Positions 1 through 10,298 of a DNA stretch of 41,646 nucleotides are shown here, piece by piece (the first letter of the stretch is position 1; the number at the start of each line of letters is the position of its first letter). The stretch comes from Psychrobacter sp. JCM 18901 (GTDB lineage Bacteria > Pseudomonadota > Gammaproteobacteria > Pseudomonadales > Moraxellaceae), in the NCBI RefSeq assembly GCF_000586435.1, contig NZ_BAWH01000025.1, positions 1-41,646 on the forward strand, in the 5' to 3' direction. The notes below the pieces were generated by a model that did no database searches, had not been told where the DNA came from, and was given only the letters and a program-made list of their open reading frames with translations. The translations under genes were made by a program, and so were the position numbers.

Positions 1-84
1 CTTGTTTTTATTGACATAAGTAAGCGCAATAGCCATCGATTATTATTAAGCAGTCATTATTTATTTATATACTGAAAATTATTA

Positions 85-111
85 TTGCATGTCTGATTCG
101 CACTCTATAAA
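85..111 (+). promoter_or_regulatory. Possible sigma70 promoter of the lipoprotein gene
   Basis: A TTGCAT (85-90) and a TATAAA (106-111) are separated by 15 bases, about 50 bases ahead of the lipoprotein start. The spacer is short, so this is only a candidate. Confidence 0.3.
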
Positions 112-159
112 ATAGCGCGACCATGTATTTTGACATGCATTATTTACGAGAGGTTTATT

Positions 160-546
160 ATGTTAAAACGTCATTTATTACTTGCTAGCGTACTTGCTGG
201 TACCTTTGCAATCACTGCATGTAGCCAACAAACAGAAGAAAACACTGAAGCTGCTGTTGAATCTGCTGGCGATGATGCTGCTGCGAATGTTGATGCTGCT
301 GCCGCTGAAACAGAAGCTGCTGCTGCTGAAGCTGAAGCTGCTGCTCAAGACGCTGGTGCTGAAGTTGCCGAAGGCGCTGACACTGCTGGTGCAGCTGCGA
401 CAGACGCTCTAGAAAACACTGGCGATGCTATTGCTGAAAGCACTAACACAGCGGTTGAAAATACTGCTGAAGCTGTTGCTGATGGCGCTAACGCTGTCGC
501 TGATGGTGCAAATGATGTTGCAGTTGATGCAGAGCAACAGTACTAA
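160..546 (+). CDS. Small alanine-rich lipoprotein with repetitive amphipathic tail
   Basis: 128 aa. The N terminus is a lipoprotein signal peptide: positive start (MLKRH), hydrophobic core and a lipobox ending ITAC with the lipidated Cys at residue 21. The rest is almost only Ala, Glu, Asp, Thr, Asn and Gly, with repeated units such as ENTGDAIAE, ENTAEAVADGAN and AVADGANDVA, predicted helical and acidic. This resembles the 11-residue periodicity of LEA-like or coiled-coil proteins, but no specific family is recognised. The start at 160 is chosen over an upstream in-frame start at 130 because GAGAGG lies just before it and the signal peptide begins there. It stands alone, followed by its own terminator. 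Envelope location is inferred from the lipobox; function is unknown. Confidence 0.8.
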   Translation: MLKRHLLLASVLAGTFAITACSQQTEENTEAAVESAGDDAAANVDAAAAETEAAAAEAEAAAQDAGAEVAEGADTAGAAATDALENTGDAIAESTNTAVENTAEAVADGANAVADGANDVAVDAEQQY

Positions 547-556
547 GCTACGCGAT

Positions 557-584
557 AACTAAGTACTATTAACTAAGCACTATA
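557..584. repeat. Imperfect 14-bp tandem duplication
   Basis: AACTAAGTACTATT is followed directly by AACTAAGCACTATA. It lies in the 427-base non-coding stretch 547-973, which otherwise holds a terminator (679-706), a promoter (about 826-833) and nothing else recognised. Confidence 0.5.
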
Positions 585-678
585 ATGACTGATTTGCTAG
601 GACGCTATCGATTGATAGATAATCATTGGTAAATAATATCTAAAAATGGTCATTGCTTTATAAGCCTCAAAATACTAG

Positions 679-706
679 AAAAGCCTTGGTGATTGCCAAG
701 CTTTTT
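679..706 (+). terminator. Rho-independent terminator after the lipoprotein gene
   Basis: AAAAGCCTTGG and CCAAGCTTTT pair with one bulged C and a six-base loop, ending in a T run. Confidence 0.7.
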
Positions 707-825
707 GCGTTGTATGCCATTGTGACAGTTTACAAAGTAACAGTTTATAAAAGTCAAACTGATATCAAGAGACGGTATAGACTGACAAATAGTCGGTCAA
801 CCGCTACGAAGACAGAACAATTTTT

Positions 826-833
826 GCTATAAT
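826..833 (+). promoter_or_regulatory. Extended -10 promoter of the aldolase gene
   Basis: TATAAT at 828-833 is preceded by TGC, giving an extended -10. No good -35 is seen 17 bases upstream. It leaves a leader of about 135 bases before the aldolase start. Confidence 0.5.
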
Positions 834-973
834 CACCGCGTGGTAATCATATCTAATACCATTCAGACTTTTACTAACCTATATACGGTCAGTATGGTCG
901 AATATACAGTGAAATGATTGCTATCAAGCTGTTTTTTTAAAATACTATTCAAAATCTAATCAGAGAGCGTCTT

Positions 974-2011
974 ATGGCCCTAATATCCTTACGTCAACTT
1001 CTAGATCATGCCGCTGAACACAGCTATGGTGTTCCTGCCTTTAACGTCAATAACTTAGAGCAAATGCGTGCAATCATGATGGCTGCGGATGCTTGTGATT
1101 CACCTGTTATTGTCCAAGCCAGTGCAGGCGCACGTAACTATGCAGGGTCAGCATTTTTACGTCATTTGATTATCGCTGCGATCGAAGAATGGCCGCATAT
1201 TCCAGTAGTGATGCATCAGGATCATGGCATGTCACCAGCTATCTGCCAACGCTCAATTCAATTAGGTTTCTCATCAGTGATGATGGACGGCTCACTTGGT
1301 GAAGATGGCAAAACGCCAATGGACTACGATTACAATGCTAGCGTCACGCGCGAAGTTGTTAAGATGGCTCATGCTTGCGGTGTCTCTGTAGAAGGCGAAA
1401 TCGGTTGCCTAGGTAGTCTTGAAACTGGTATGGCTGGTGAAGAAGATGGTTCTGGCGCTGAAGGCGTATTGGATCATGAGCAGCTTTTGACCAGTGCTGA
1501 TGAAGCTGAGCAGTTTGTAAAAGATACCAATGTCGATGCGTTAGCGATTGCTATCGGTACTAGCATGGTGCCTATAAGTTCACACGTCCACCGACAGGCG
1601 ACATTTTGTCTATTGAGCGCGTAAAAGAGATTCATGCCCGTATTCCTAACACGCATTTGGTCATGCATGGTTCTTCATCAGTGCCACAAGAATGGCTAAA
1701 AGTTATTAATGAAAATGGCGGTGATATCGGAGAAACTTATGGCGTGCCAGTTGAGCAAATCGTTGAAGCGATCAAACATGGCGTACGCAAAGTAAACATC
1801 GATACGGATTTACGTCTGGCATCAACCGGTGCTATCCGCGAATTCCTTGCAAAAAAATCCAAGTGAATTTGATCCACGCAAATATTTCAAAGCGTCTATG
1901 GTAGCGATGTCAGATATCTGTACCAATCGTTTTGAAGCGTTCGGCTCTGCAGGTCAAGCACATAAAATTCGCCCAACCAGTCTTGAAGGTATGGTGAACT
2001 TTTACCAATAA
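974..2011 (+). CDS. fba: Class II fructose-bisphosphate aldolase (two frameshifts)
   Basis: Zn-dependent cleavage of fructose-1,6-bisphosphate to DHAP and glyceraldehyde-3-phosphate, in cytosolic glycolysis and gluconeogenesis. Family marks are [11 protein letters not shown] near the N terminus, the metal motif HQDHG (about residue 82), [12 protein letters not shown], the HGSSSVPQ segment and the substrate-binding NIDTDLR. This is the Calvin-type (CbbA) subgroup; repaired length 345 aa is normal. Two breaks: near 1564 one base is missing (restoring AGC CAT GGT gives IGTSHGAYKF), and the A7 run at 1851-1857 has one A too many (six gives [15 protein letters not shown]). The two cancel, so the C terminus to VNFYQ is recovered. 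Both look like sequence errors in a core gene. Confidence 0.93.
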
Positions 2012-2089
2012 GACTGTGTTGTAGAACGTAGTTGTTAATCATGAAGTAGCAGCTGATTTTATAATATGCCACATAAGAGGTCGTAAATA

Positions 2090-2709
2090 ATGATTGGATT
2101 GATTACCGGACAGGTGCAGTACTTGATGGCACCGACGGCTTGTATCATGACGACCTCTGGGGTGGGTTATGATATCGAACTGCCATTGCCTTCATTCTGT
2201 CAGTTACAGCTTAATGAACAAGCTAGCATTTGGACACATTTCCATGTTCGCGAAGATGCCCAATTGCTATATGGCTTCATCGATCGAAAAGAGCGTGATG
2301 TTTTTCGCCAGTTAATTAAAATTAACGGGGTTGGGGCAAAAATGGCCTTGGCTATGCTGTCTGCAATGTCAGCAGCTGAGCTAAAGATGCACGTCGAGCA
2401 AGAGTCGGAGACAGCATTGACTCGTATCCCAGGCATCGGTAAAAAGACGGCGCAACGCTTATTAATTGAGCTAAAAGACAAGTTAAAGAATATCGACGTT
2501 GATAATGGTGCGTTTGAATTGACACCACAGGAAACTACGATTCTCACGAAGGCAGTATCATCGCTGAAGTGGAAGGCGCGTTGATTAGCTTGGGCTACAA
2601 AGAAAAAGAAGCTCAGCTAGCGATTAAAGCTGCTAAGAGTAAAGGAGATACTTTTGCTGATACTCAAGGCTTATTAAAAGCTACTTTACAGCAATTATCT
2701 GGCTTTTAA
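2090..2709 (+). CDS. ruvA: Holliday junction DNA helicase subunit RuvA (one frameshift)
   Basis: DNA-binding subunit of the RuvAB branch-migration motor; tetramers hold the four-way junction while RuvB pumps DNA. The N terminus MIGLITGQV and the OB-fold region are typical, followed by the two helix-hairpin-helix motifs INGVGAKMA (about residue 80) and IPGIGKKTAQRLL (about 115). One base is missing near 2547; restoring it (ACC GAA) joins the C-terminal RuvB-contacting domain, which reads EGALISLGYKEKEAQLAIKA and ends QQLSGF. Repaired length is 206 aa against 203 in E. coli. A ribosome site AAGAGG lies at about 2075. A strong terminator separates it from ruvB. Confidence 0.93.
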
Positions 2710-2759
2710 TTCATATTAATTAGCCGTCTATCGATGACAACCACATAATGTATTAAATT

Positions 2760-2788
2760 AATAAGCGACATTGAATGTCGCTTATTTT
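2760..2788 (+). terminator. Strong hairpin terminator between ruvA and ruvB
   Basis: A perfect 12-bp stem (AATAAGCGACAT / ATGTCGCTTATT), three-base loop, ending in TTTT. It implies that ruvB has its own promoter between 2789 and 2872. Confidence 0.8.
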
Positions 2789-2872
2789 CGTTTTAGTGCT
2801 CGCTTAATGAGGTTTTGCATGACTTATGCGCAGCGTTTGGTTATGCTATTTGTTAACTAATTTTTTAATATA

Positions 2873-3868
2873 ATGATAAATTCTATGACGCAAGATCGTT
2901 TAATTAATCCGCTAGAAGGCGCAAGTGACGCTCCTGATGCCAATATCCGACCAGCATTATTGGCTGAGTATATTGGTCAGCCGGTGGTACGTGAGCAGAT
3001 GGAAGTCTTCATCGGTGCTGCTCGTGGCCGTGACGAAGCGCTAGATCACACACTTATATTTGGTCCACCGGGTCTGGGCAAGACGACCCTCGCCAATATT
3101 ATTGCTCGTGAAATGGGTGGCAATTTGCGTTCTACTTCAGGGCCTGTGCTTGAGCGCCCAGGAGATTTGGCGGCCATGCTGACCAATCTAGAAGCGGGTG
3201 ACGTGCTGTTTATTGATGAAATTCACCGTCTGAGCTCGGTTATTGAAGAGATACTTTATCCAGCAATGGAAGATTTCCAGTTGGACATTATGATTGGTGA
3301 AGGGCCTGCTGCGCGTTCTATCAAGCTTGATCTGCCACCATTTACCTTGGTAGCAGCAACCACTAGGGCAGGACTGCTAACCTCACCACTACGTGACCGT
3401 TTTGGAATTGTACAGCGACTCGAATTTTATAATATCGCTGATCTAACGACGATTGTCAGTCGTGCAGCACGTCTAATGCGCGTACCAATGAGTGAAGATG
3501 GCGCTGTAGAGATTGCGCGCCGTGCACGTGGTACACCAAGGATTGCTAACCGCCTATTACGCCGTGTGCGTGACTATGCCGAGGTAAGAGGCGACGGTAG
3601 TATTAATGGCGCGATTGCAGGTAGCGCGCTAGATATGTTGGCAGTGGATAGACGCGGTCTTGATCATTTAGACAGACGCTATATCGAAATATTGCACGAG
3701 CGCTTTGACGGTGGTCCTGCTGGTGTTGAAGCGGTAGCAGCAGCGATGGCTGAAGACCGTGGTACACTCGAAGATGTGATTGAGCCATATCTGATTCAAC
3801 AAGGTTATGTTCTGCGTACTGCTCGTGGTCGCGTACTGACACAGATGGCAATTGATCAGATGTTATAA
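2873..3868 (+). CDS. ruvB: Holliday junction DNA helicase motor RuvB
   Basis: Hexameric AAA+ ATPase that drives branch migration with RuvA. Walker A GPPGLGKT (about residue 66), Walker B FIDEIHRL (about 115), sensor [17 protein letters not shown] with the arginine finger, the sensor-2 motif [22 protein letters not shown] and the winged-helix C terminus ending [15 protein letters not shown]. 331 aa, intact. A second ATG at 2885 (MTQDRLINP) is an equally good start; neither has a clear Shine-Dalgarno. No ruvC is present in the window. Confidence 0.96.
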   Translation: MINSMTQDRLINPLEGASDAPDANIRPALLAEYIGQPVVREQMEVFIGAARGRDEALDHTLIFGPPGLGKTTLANIIAREMGGNLRSTSGPVLERPGDLAAMLTNLEAGDVLFIDEIHRLSSVIEEILYPAMEDFQLDIMIGEGPAARSIKLDLPPFTLVAATTRAGLLTSPLRDRFGIVQRLEFYNIADLTTIVSRAARLMRVPMSEDGAVEIARRARGTPRIANRLLRRVRDYAEVRGDGSINGAIAGSALDMLAVDRRGLDHLDRRYIEILHERFDGGPAGVEAVAAAMAEDRGTLEDVIEPYLIQQGYVLRTARGRVLTQMAIDQML

Positions 3869-3883
3869 TAATTAGTATTTAAT

Positions 3884-3926
3884 AAAAAATGCGCCTGCTT
3901 TTGATTAGAAGTAGGCGCATTTTTTT
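3884..3926 (+). terminator. Terminator of ruvB (also faces the FAD oxidase)
   Basis: Stem TGCGCCTGCTT / AAGTAGGCGCA with one wobble pair, flanked by an A run and a T run, so it can work in both directions between the convergent genes. Confidence 0.8.
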
Positions 3927-3971
3927 GGCTATTGCTTTGGTTTTAGTATGGTCTTAGTCTTTATAATAGTA

Positions 3972-5399
3972 TTAGGAAGCAGATAAAGCCTCAGGCCATA
4001 TTTTCCCTGGATTAAGGATGTTTTTAGGATCGAGGGCTGCCTTGATAGCCTCCATAAGTATCAGCGCATTACCATGTTCTTGCTGCATATATTTTTGTTT
4101 GCCTTGTCCGATCCCGTGTTCACCCGTAAAAGTACCATCATCTCGATGGCCCGCGTGGCGAGACGACCGATAATACCCTCAGCAGTAGCTACCTCTTCAG
4201 GATTATTGGTATCGACCAATAATAAAACATGAAAGTTACCGTCGCCTACATGACCTACAATTGGTCCAATCATCCCTGATGCTTCAATATCTTTTGCAGT
4301 GGCGCTGACACATTCTGCCAAGCGCGAAATAGGTACGCAAGCGTCAGTCGATAGGGCGCTTGTCTCAGGACGTAACGCACAGCTAGCATGATAAGCATTG
4401 TGTCTTGCCTGCCAGAGACGTTTACGCTCAGCTTCATTGGTATCCCAAGCAAAATCACGACCATCAAACTCTTCGATAATATCAGCAAACATTTGCGCCT
4501 GTTCAGCAACGCTTGCCTCTGTACCATGAAATTCGACAAATAGCGTAGGCGTTTCGGTTAGATCGAGATTGGCATATTGATTACATGCTTTGATTTGCAT
4601 TGCATCAAGCAGCTCGATACGAGCAATAGGTAAGCACATTTGAATCGTTAGCATTACGGCCTGGCAAGCATCTTCGATGGTTGAAAAATGACAAATGCCG
4701 CTGCCTATACACTCGCTAATACCAAATAGTTTTAGCGTGACTTCAGTGACAATACCAAGTGTACCTTCTGAGCCTATCATAAAGCGCGTCAAATCATAAC
4801 CGGCCGCAGACTTCTTCGCGCGTGTGCCTGTTCGTACGATATAGCCATTTGCGGTCACTACTTCTAGTGCGAGTACCACATCTTTCATAGTGCCATAACG
4901 CACCGCATTAGTACCTGAGGCTCGAGTGGCGACCATGCCGCCAATACTGGCATTAGCACCGGGGTCTATCGGAAAAAAAACAGCCCTGTATCGCGCAGAT
5001 AATGGTTTAGCTGCTCACGCGTCACGCCGGCTGAACGGTAACAGTCAAATCTTCATTATTGACTTGTAAAATAGCATCCATCGCATGCATATCGATGCAC
5101 AGTCCACCATAGGGAGCATTTAATTGACCTTCCAAAGAAGAGCCGATACCAAAAGCAATCACTGGCATTTGATGCTGATGGCAAATCTCAACGGCCGCAG
5201 CTACTTCCTGTTTGTCCTGTACTATTAATACTGCATCTGGCGGCTGATTGGCTAACCACGTCATGGTATGGCCATGCTGCTCACGAACTGTAGCGTTCAC
5301 ACTCAGTTGTTTACCAAAACGTTCCTGCAAAGCTGTGATAGCCTCACTATAGTCTGGTTTACTAGTGTTATGGGTCTGTGACAGTGGTAGCGCTGACAT
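3972..5399 (-). CDS. FAD-linked oxidase of the D-lactate/glycolate oxidase (GlcD) family (three frameshifts)
   Basis: Flavoprotein that oxidises a 2-hydroxy acid, probably D-lactate or glycolate, feeding electrons to the respiratory chain. The PCMH-type FAD-binding domain shows PVIAFGIGSSLEGQ (about residues 75-90), DTGLFFPIDPGANASIGGM and IGSEGTLGIVTEVTLK; the C-terminal cap has GHVGDGNFH and GEHGIGQGK, the usual metal/substrate histidines. Breaks: one base missing near 5028 (restores VQPGVTREQL), an A8 run at 4973-4980 that should be six, and one base missing near 4138 (restores EMDGTFTGEHG). Together they give 475 aa, normal for the family, ending at 3972. Substrate cannot be told from sequence. 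It follows ubiB by about 96 bases. Confidence 0.88.
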
Positions 5400-5495
5400 G
5401 AGTGTTCCTATAGATAATGAGAATATTTAGCATTAACTTAGCATATTCAATATCCATTTGATATGATTTATTGACAGACATTTGTTCTATTGTAA

Positions 5496-7153
5496 CTAAG
5501 TTAGGGTGCGCCAAACTACTACCAAGACAGCCAGTATATAAAATATAGGTGATAGCCAGCCGATAACTTGCGTAGCAATAGCAATAAAAATAGCAAACCC
5601 TGCAAGTGCCAACCAATCACGACGACGGTCGTTTAGCATGTCAGCACGAATTTGTTGTATTTCACGTAGTTGACTGTCTTGTCGAGAGCCCTGTGAGGCA
5701 AGGCTTTGTAGTCCTTGATCTAATAGTTTAGGAATATCGGTGGTAGACAGGAGCATTTCAGGAAGTTGTTGACGCAGTTGCTGTAGATTACGCATAGGAT
5801 CTAATTGCTCTTTAATCCAACTGCTTAGAATTGGCTTGGCAAGTGACCAAATGTCCAGATCAGGATATAAATCACGACCGAGCCCTTCTACATGGACCAA
5901 AGTTTTTAGCAGAAGCATCAGCTGCGGTGGGATACTCATATGGTGTCTACGCGCAATGTCCAAAATCTGCATCAGTACGCCAGCAAAGTCGATATCATCG
6001 ATTGATTTTTGTAGCATAGGGCCGACGGTACGTTTCATATCACGCATCAGGCATGTTTATCAGCATTTGGTGGTATCCACCTGCACGGCTGACGATATCA
6101 ACCACAGCGGTAAAGTTATTGTTCATCACGGCAAGCAGCATTCGCGCCACGATGAGCTGATCGTCTTTTGATAAAGTGCCCATGATGGCGCAATCAAGCC
6201 CGATATAACGTGCTCATGACCTAAATCAACTGCTGCCATACCTGCATGTAAGGTTTGCACAGGTGGCGTCTCTACAAACACATTGCCTGGATGCATATCA
6301 GCATGAAAGAAGTTATCACGGAAGACTTGGGTGAAAAATATCGTTAAGCCTTTTTCTGCAAGCGCCGCACGGTCATAGCCTAACTGATCAAACATCTCAA
6401 CTTGTGAGATAGGGACACCTTGGATACGCTCCATGACCATCACGTTTTTGGCAGCATCATAAACTTCAGGCACATACATCAGTGCTGAACCCAAGAAGTT
6501 GTTGCGCATCTGAGTAGTATTATCAGCCTCAAGCGTCAAATCAAGCTCATTGAGCATGACTTGCCGATAGTCTTCGACAATATCAATGATATGAATGGCA
6601 CGTGCTGCTTCAATTCGTGCAGATGCCCAACTTGCCAATTCCCGTAGTAGTTCAAAGTCAGAAACAATCACAGTGCGAATATCGGGGCGAACCACTTTCA
6701 CCACGACTTCACGCCCATCATGTAGGCAGCCGTATGAACTTGGGCGATAGAAGCGGCCGCTAACGGTTTGATATCGAATCGGGCAAACAAGGTTTCAATA
6801 GACTGACCAAGACCATGTTTAGGATGCTGAATTTGAGCAACAGCAATATCAGCGTCAAAAGGCTTAACTTTGTCCTGCAACTGAATCAACTGAGCGATAA
6901 TCTCAGGCGGTACCAAGTCGCGACGCGTTGAGAGTAACTGGCCCAGTTTCAAAAACAGCGTACCCATATCTTCAAGCGCATACTTAATCGCATTTGGTTG
7001 GTGCTTTTTGCCCCATGCTGCTGGATGCATGCGAATTAATCGCGCCAAAGGCTGCAGCTGCGGTGCTTCCTCGATAGAAAAATGGGTATCAAGGCGATAC
7101 ATTGCGGCGATACGCCAAAGCTCAAGTAGACGAGCGCGGTGCGATAATAGCAT
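5496..7153 (-). CDS. ubiB: UbiB, ABC1/ADCK-family atypical kinase for ubiquinone biosynthesis (four frameshifts)
   Basis: Membrane-anchored kinase-like ATPase needed for coenzyme Q biosynthesis. Seen: the KxGQ motif (LKLGQLLSTRRDLVPPEI), the alanine-rich loop AAASIAQVHTA, HADMHPGNVF as catalytic loop, VDLG in place of DFG, and two C-terminal transmembrane segments (LALAGFAIFIAIATQVIGW, IFYILAVLVVVW). Four single bases are missing, near 6718 (restores AAYMDGREVVVKV), 6210 (restores HRYIGLDCAIMGTL), 6079 (restores AGWIPPNADKHA) and 6049 (restores ALMRDMKRTVGP). Repaired length is 553 aa. The ATG at 7153 is taken as the start; a TTG at 7174 in the same frame is possible. Last of the ubiE-ubiJ-ubiB set. 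Confidence 0.92.
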
Positions 7154-7255
7154 GGGATTAGGTACTCTAAACAAAGACGAAAATGGGGTAAGCGCTGTGC
7201 TTAATCATAAATAGTGCCATCGGTAATAGCGTTCATTTATGATCGATGCAATCGG

Positions 7256-7960
7256 CTATTGATGAAACGAGTTATTGAGAAACTGCGCTTGCTCTTCTTT
7301 AATAGCAGCAAGTTTGGCTTCTTCTCGTTCGACGTCAGCACGTAATTTTAACAGTTGTTGCTTAAGATCATTTACTTCAGTCACCTCGATAGGGTCAGGT
7401 GTGCTATTGCCAGCCACTTCATTGGCCCAATCACTAACGTCATCAAAAGCACGTTTGGCACTATGACGCCAGCTACCTTTAAGCTGAGAGATAAGGAGAT
7501 GTAACTGGCTAGCCATTGGTTTACCAATAAATGGTTCAAGCTGTCCAGCTAGGTCAGGATCAAACCCTGCAACCAGTTGTTTGAGCTGCATTAGCACTTT
7601 GTAATCACCAGCGATTGGTAGGTTGCCTTCAGCGCCACGCATCAGATTGAGCAGTTGAGCAGCATTGTCTACGGTGATGGTACAGTCTGGACGACTATGA
7701 CCAAAACGTGCGCGTTCCATGCTGGCTTTTTGGCGCTCACTCATTTGGCCACTTGGCTCAAATATGCTCTCTGTCGTGACCGGCTCAAAGCGCAAACGCT
7801 CATGAGTGAACAAGATGTCTAACTGAATTTCAGGCAGTCCCATATTAAGTCGTAACACCTTACCTGCAAGCGGCGCTAAACCTGCTTTGGTAATCTCATC
7901 ACTAGCAATGGCAATATTAATTAGCTTCTCGGCACCAGCTAATAGAAGGACAGTCAGCAT
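7256..7960 (-). CDS. ubiJ: UbiJ-like SCP2-domain protein
   Basis: UbiJ binds lipid intermediates in the soluble Ubi complex for late ubiquinone synthesis. The order ubiE-ubiJ-ubiB is the classic one. The start at 7960 (MLTVLLLAGAEKLINIAI) aligns with the E. coli N terminus and has GAG about nine bases upstream; an open frame continues up to a TTG at 8065, 13 bases after ubiE, giving 35 unusual extra residues that I do not favour. The central part carries the SCP2 fold (DCTITVDNAAQLLNLMRG, GNLPIAGDYKVLMQLKQL), followed by an amphipathic helix and a C-terminal coiled coil (LKQQLLKLRADVEREEAKLA), as in UbiJ. 234 aa, intact. Confidence 0.85.
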   Translation of the reverse strand: MLTVLLLAGAEKLINIAIASDEITKAGLAPLAGKVLRLNMGLPEIQLDILFTHERLRFEPVTTESIFEPSGQMSERQKASMERARFGHSRPDCTITVDNAAQLLNLMRGAEGNLPIAGDYKVLMQLKQLVAGFDPDLAGQLEPFIGKPMASQLHLLISQLKGSWRHSAKRAFDDVSDWANEVAGNSTPDPIEVTEVNDLKQQLLKLRADVEREEAKLAAIKEEQAQFLNNSFHQ

Positions 7961-8078
7961 AAGGCTCTCGCATCGGTAAGTGAGCGCCTTTGCATTAGCT
8001 GCATCAGCGCATGGTATGTTCGTGTTAGGTTCAATATAGTCTCCTAAACGTAATGGTCTTGCCAATCGTAATTTAGCG

Positions 8079-9181
8079 TTACGCTTTAAAGCCGCGATGG
8101 ACAGCCACGATACCAGCAGTCAGGTTATGATAGTCACAGTTCTCAAAACCAGCCTGTTGCATCATCTGCTTAAGTGTCTGCTGATCAGGATGCATACGAA
8201 TTGACTCAGCCAAGTACTGATAACTTTCAGCATCATTAGCAATTAACTTACCCATTACTGGCAGTGCGGTAAATGAATACAAATCATAAGCCTTAGATAG
8301 TGGCTCAAATACGGGCTTTGAGAACTCCAGAATCAATAGACGACCGCCTGGCTTTAGGACGCGATACATAGACTTTAGCGCGGCATCTTTGTCTGTGACG
8401 TTACGCAAACCAAAGCTAATAGTGACTAAATCGAAGCTTTCGTCATCAAAAGGCGCTAATGTCTCAGCGTTTGCCAAGACAAAATCAACGTTGTTACAGC
8501 CAGCATTGATCAGGCGCTCACGGCCCACTTCTAACATCGCAGCATTAATATCAGATAGTACTACGTGGCCATTTCTACCGACTTCACGGCTAAATACTTT
8601 GGCTAAATCGCCCGTACCACCAGCGATATCAAGGACATGCTGACCAGCACGCACGCCTGATAGACTAATCGCATAGCGCTTCCATAGACGATGAATACCA
8701 AATGACATCAAATCATTCATGATGTCATATTTTTGGCAACAGAAGTGAATACGTCAGCCACACGTGCTTGTTTTTCTGCTTTATTGACGGTCTTATAGCC
8801 AAAATGCGTCTGCTCATTACCATCTGTTTCAGGCGTGTGCGGATTATTGATATCATCACGCTGATTGAATAGCGTTTGTTTTATGGTTTGCTCTGAAGTA
8901 TTTGTGCGAGTCGTTTTGTCGTTGTTTGGCATAGTGGTTTGTTGGCCTTGCGGCGTTCCAGTAGGTAGGTCTTGAACTTTAGTAAAGTCGCTATTGTCAT
9001 CACTAGCAACGCTGTTATTCTTGCTCGGCACGACATTGGTGGTTTGATTACGTAATATCTGCGCGCTAATCTGTTGATTATGAGCAATACTGTCTTTTAC
9101 CAGTTTGTCTTGCAAATGACCATTAGTCGTTGTGGCTTGATTAGAAGGAGCGCTGCTATCTTTTGCATTATCAGTCATCAT
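8079..9181 (-). CDS. ubiE: UbiE C-methyltransferase with a long disordered N-terminal extension (one frameshift)
   Basis: SAM-dependent methyltransferase of ubiquinone and menaquinone synthesis. SAM motif [13 protein letters not shown], motif [16 protein letters not shown] and [17 protein letters not shown] are clear. The normal head [21 protein letters not shown] is read in another frame upstream; one missing T near 8729 (restoring [14 protein letters not shown]) joins them. Upstream of that head lie about 120 residues rich in Asn, Gln, Thr, Ser and Asp, with no domain, starting at the double ATG at 9181 after AGGA. Total 367 aa against about 250 in E. coli. The true start could be internal, but no ATG with a good site is closer to the methyltransferase head. 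Confidence 0.92.
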
Positions 9182-9268
9182 GTTGTCCTAGAATTTATTT
9201 TTATGATTGTCTTTATCGGAGGAAGTCGTTAAATAGTAAGCGTCAACTGGCCATTTAGCATATTGAGT

Positions 9269-9981
9269 TTATGATACACCAAACGCTACCGGCTTACTGC
9301 CATTATCCGTATCATGAACCTGATCGATAATGGACAGTTCACGCTCGCAGAACGGCTCAATAAAATCGCTGACGCTACTCAGAGGTTTCATGGCCTTAAA
9401 GCTGTATCAATAAAATCATAAAGCGGCTGGTAGCCATGACGATAGGCTGTACTTTTTGCTAGTGCAAAGGCTTTTTTGAGCATAAACGAATTTAGGTGTT
9501 TGTCCGTGCGATAACAGACGTCTTTTAGATTAGCAATCTGAACTCGGCGCTCGTCTTCTTCATCAACAGTACGATAGGCGGTTAGCATATTCTCTTCATC
9601 CACTGGTAAATCCTGAGCGAGTAACCACTGGGCTAAATGCAGATCTAGCTCAATGGCAAAAATCGCCGCTTGGATGCCCATACTACCAGCCTCTAGGGCT
9701 GACTCTTTGGCAAGACGTTCTAGCTTTTTCGCTTTTGGCAGGATACGTGCTAACTGCTCTGCCAATAACTTGAATTCTTCGCCGCCATATAGTTGGGTGA
9801 GAAAGTAATCTGCCATTAGCTGGTTTTTGGGTTGTTCAAATAGCTCGCGATGCGTCTGTTGGAGACGTACTTGTTGCCATGATTGTACTTCTTTGAGCTT
9901 AGCGTTTAATGCATCATCTTGGTGATGAGGCATCGCCCAAAAACGTGTCAAATGCTGTTGTAAATCAGCTAAAGCGGTCAT
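9269..9981 (-). CDS. FFLEELY-motif protein, function unknown (one frameshift)
   Basis: A mostly helical, soluble protein. The segment ADYFLTQLYGGEEF matches the motif that names this family, and the flanking RLQQTHRELFEQP is also typical. No catalytic residues or membrane segments are seen. The start at 9981 (MTALADLQQHL) has AGGA nine bases ahead and is preferred over the TTG at 10017. One base is missing near 9394: after FIDTAL the frame shifts and continues as AMKPLSSVSDFIEPFCEREL to a stop at 9269, giving 237 aa. It sits 87 bases upstream of ubiE on the same strand and may be co-transcribed with the ubi genes. Confidence 0.75.
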
Positions 9982-10298
9982 GGCAGTGAATCCTGTAGAA
10001 GTAAATAGGGTAATCAAATTTAAGTATGGTTGTTTTAAATATGGTGGTTCAGGGTTATAAGGCTTGCAACAACTGTTCTACCCTATACCCAAAATTGTGT
10101 TCACCTTAAAAGAAAATAATTAAGAATACAAATACCAATCTGTTACACAGCAATATTATTTACTCAATTGGTGCAGTGCTATGATTAAATGAGATGAAAA
10201 TGAGCGATGAGATAAAAATGTTGAGAGTTATCTTATCGAGAGCTATCCCATAAGTCATTCATTAGTAAAGCAGCCCAATAACAATAGCGAGTGTAATC

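Noticed and set aside
182..412. Leu-rich open frame inside the lipoprotein gene
   Set aside because: It is the shifted reading of GCT-rich codons of the real gene and has no ribosome site of its own.
3603..3851. Open frame opposite ruvB
   Set aside because: Antisense shadow of a fully conserved gene; no start signal or similarity.
8389..8643. Open frame opposite ubiE
   Set aside because: Antisense shadow of the methyltransferase domain.
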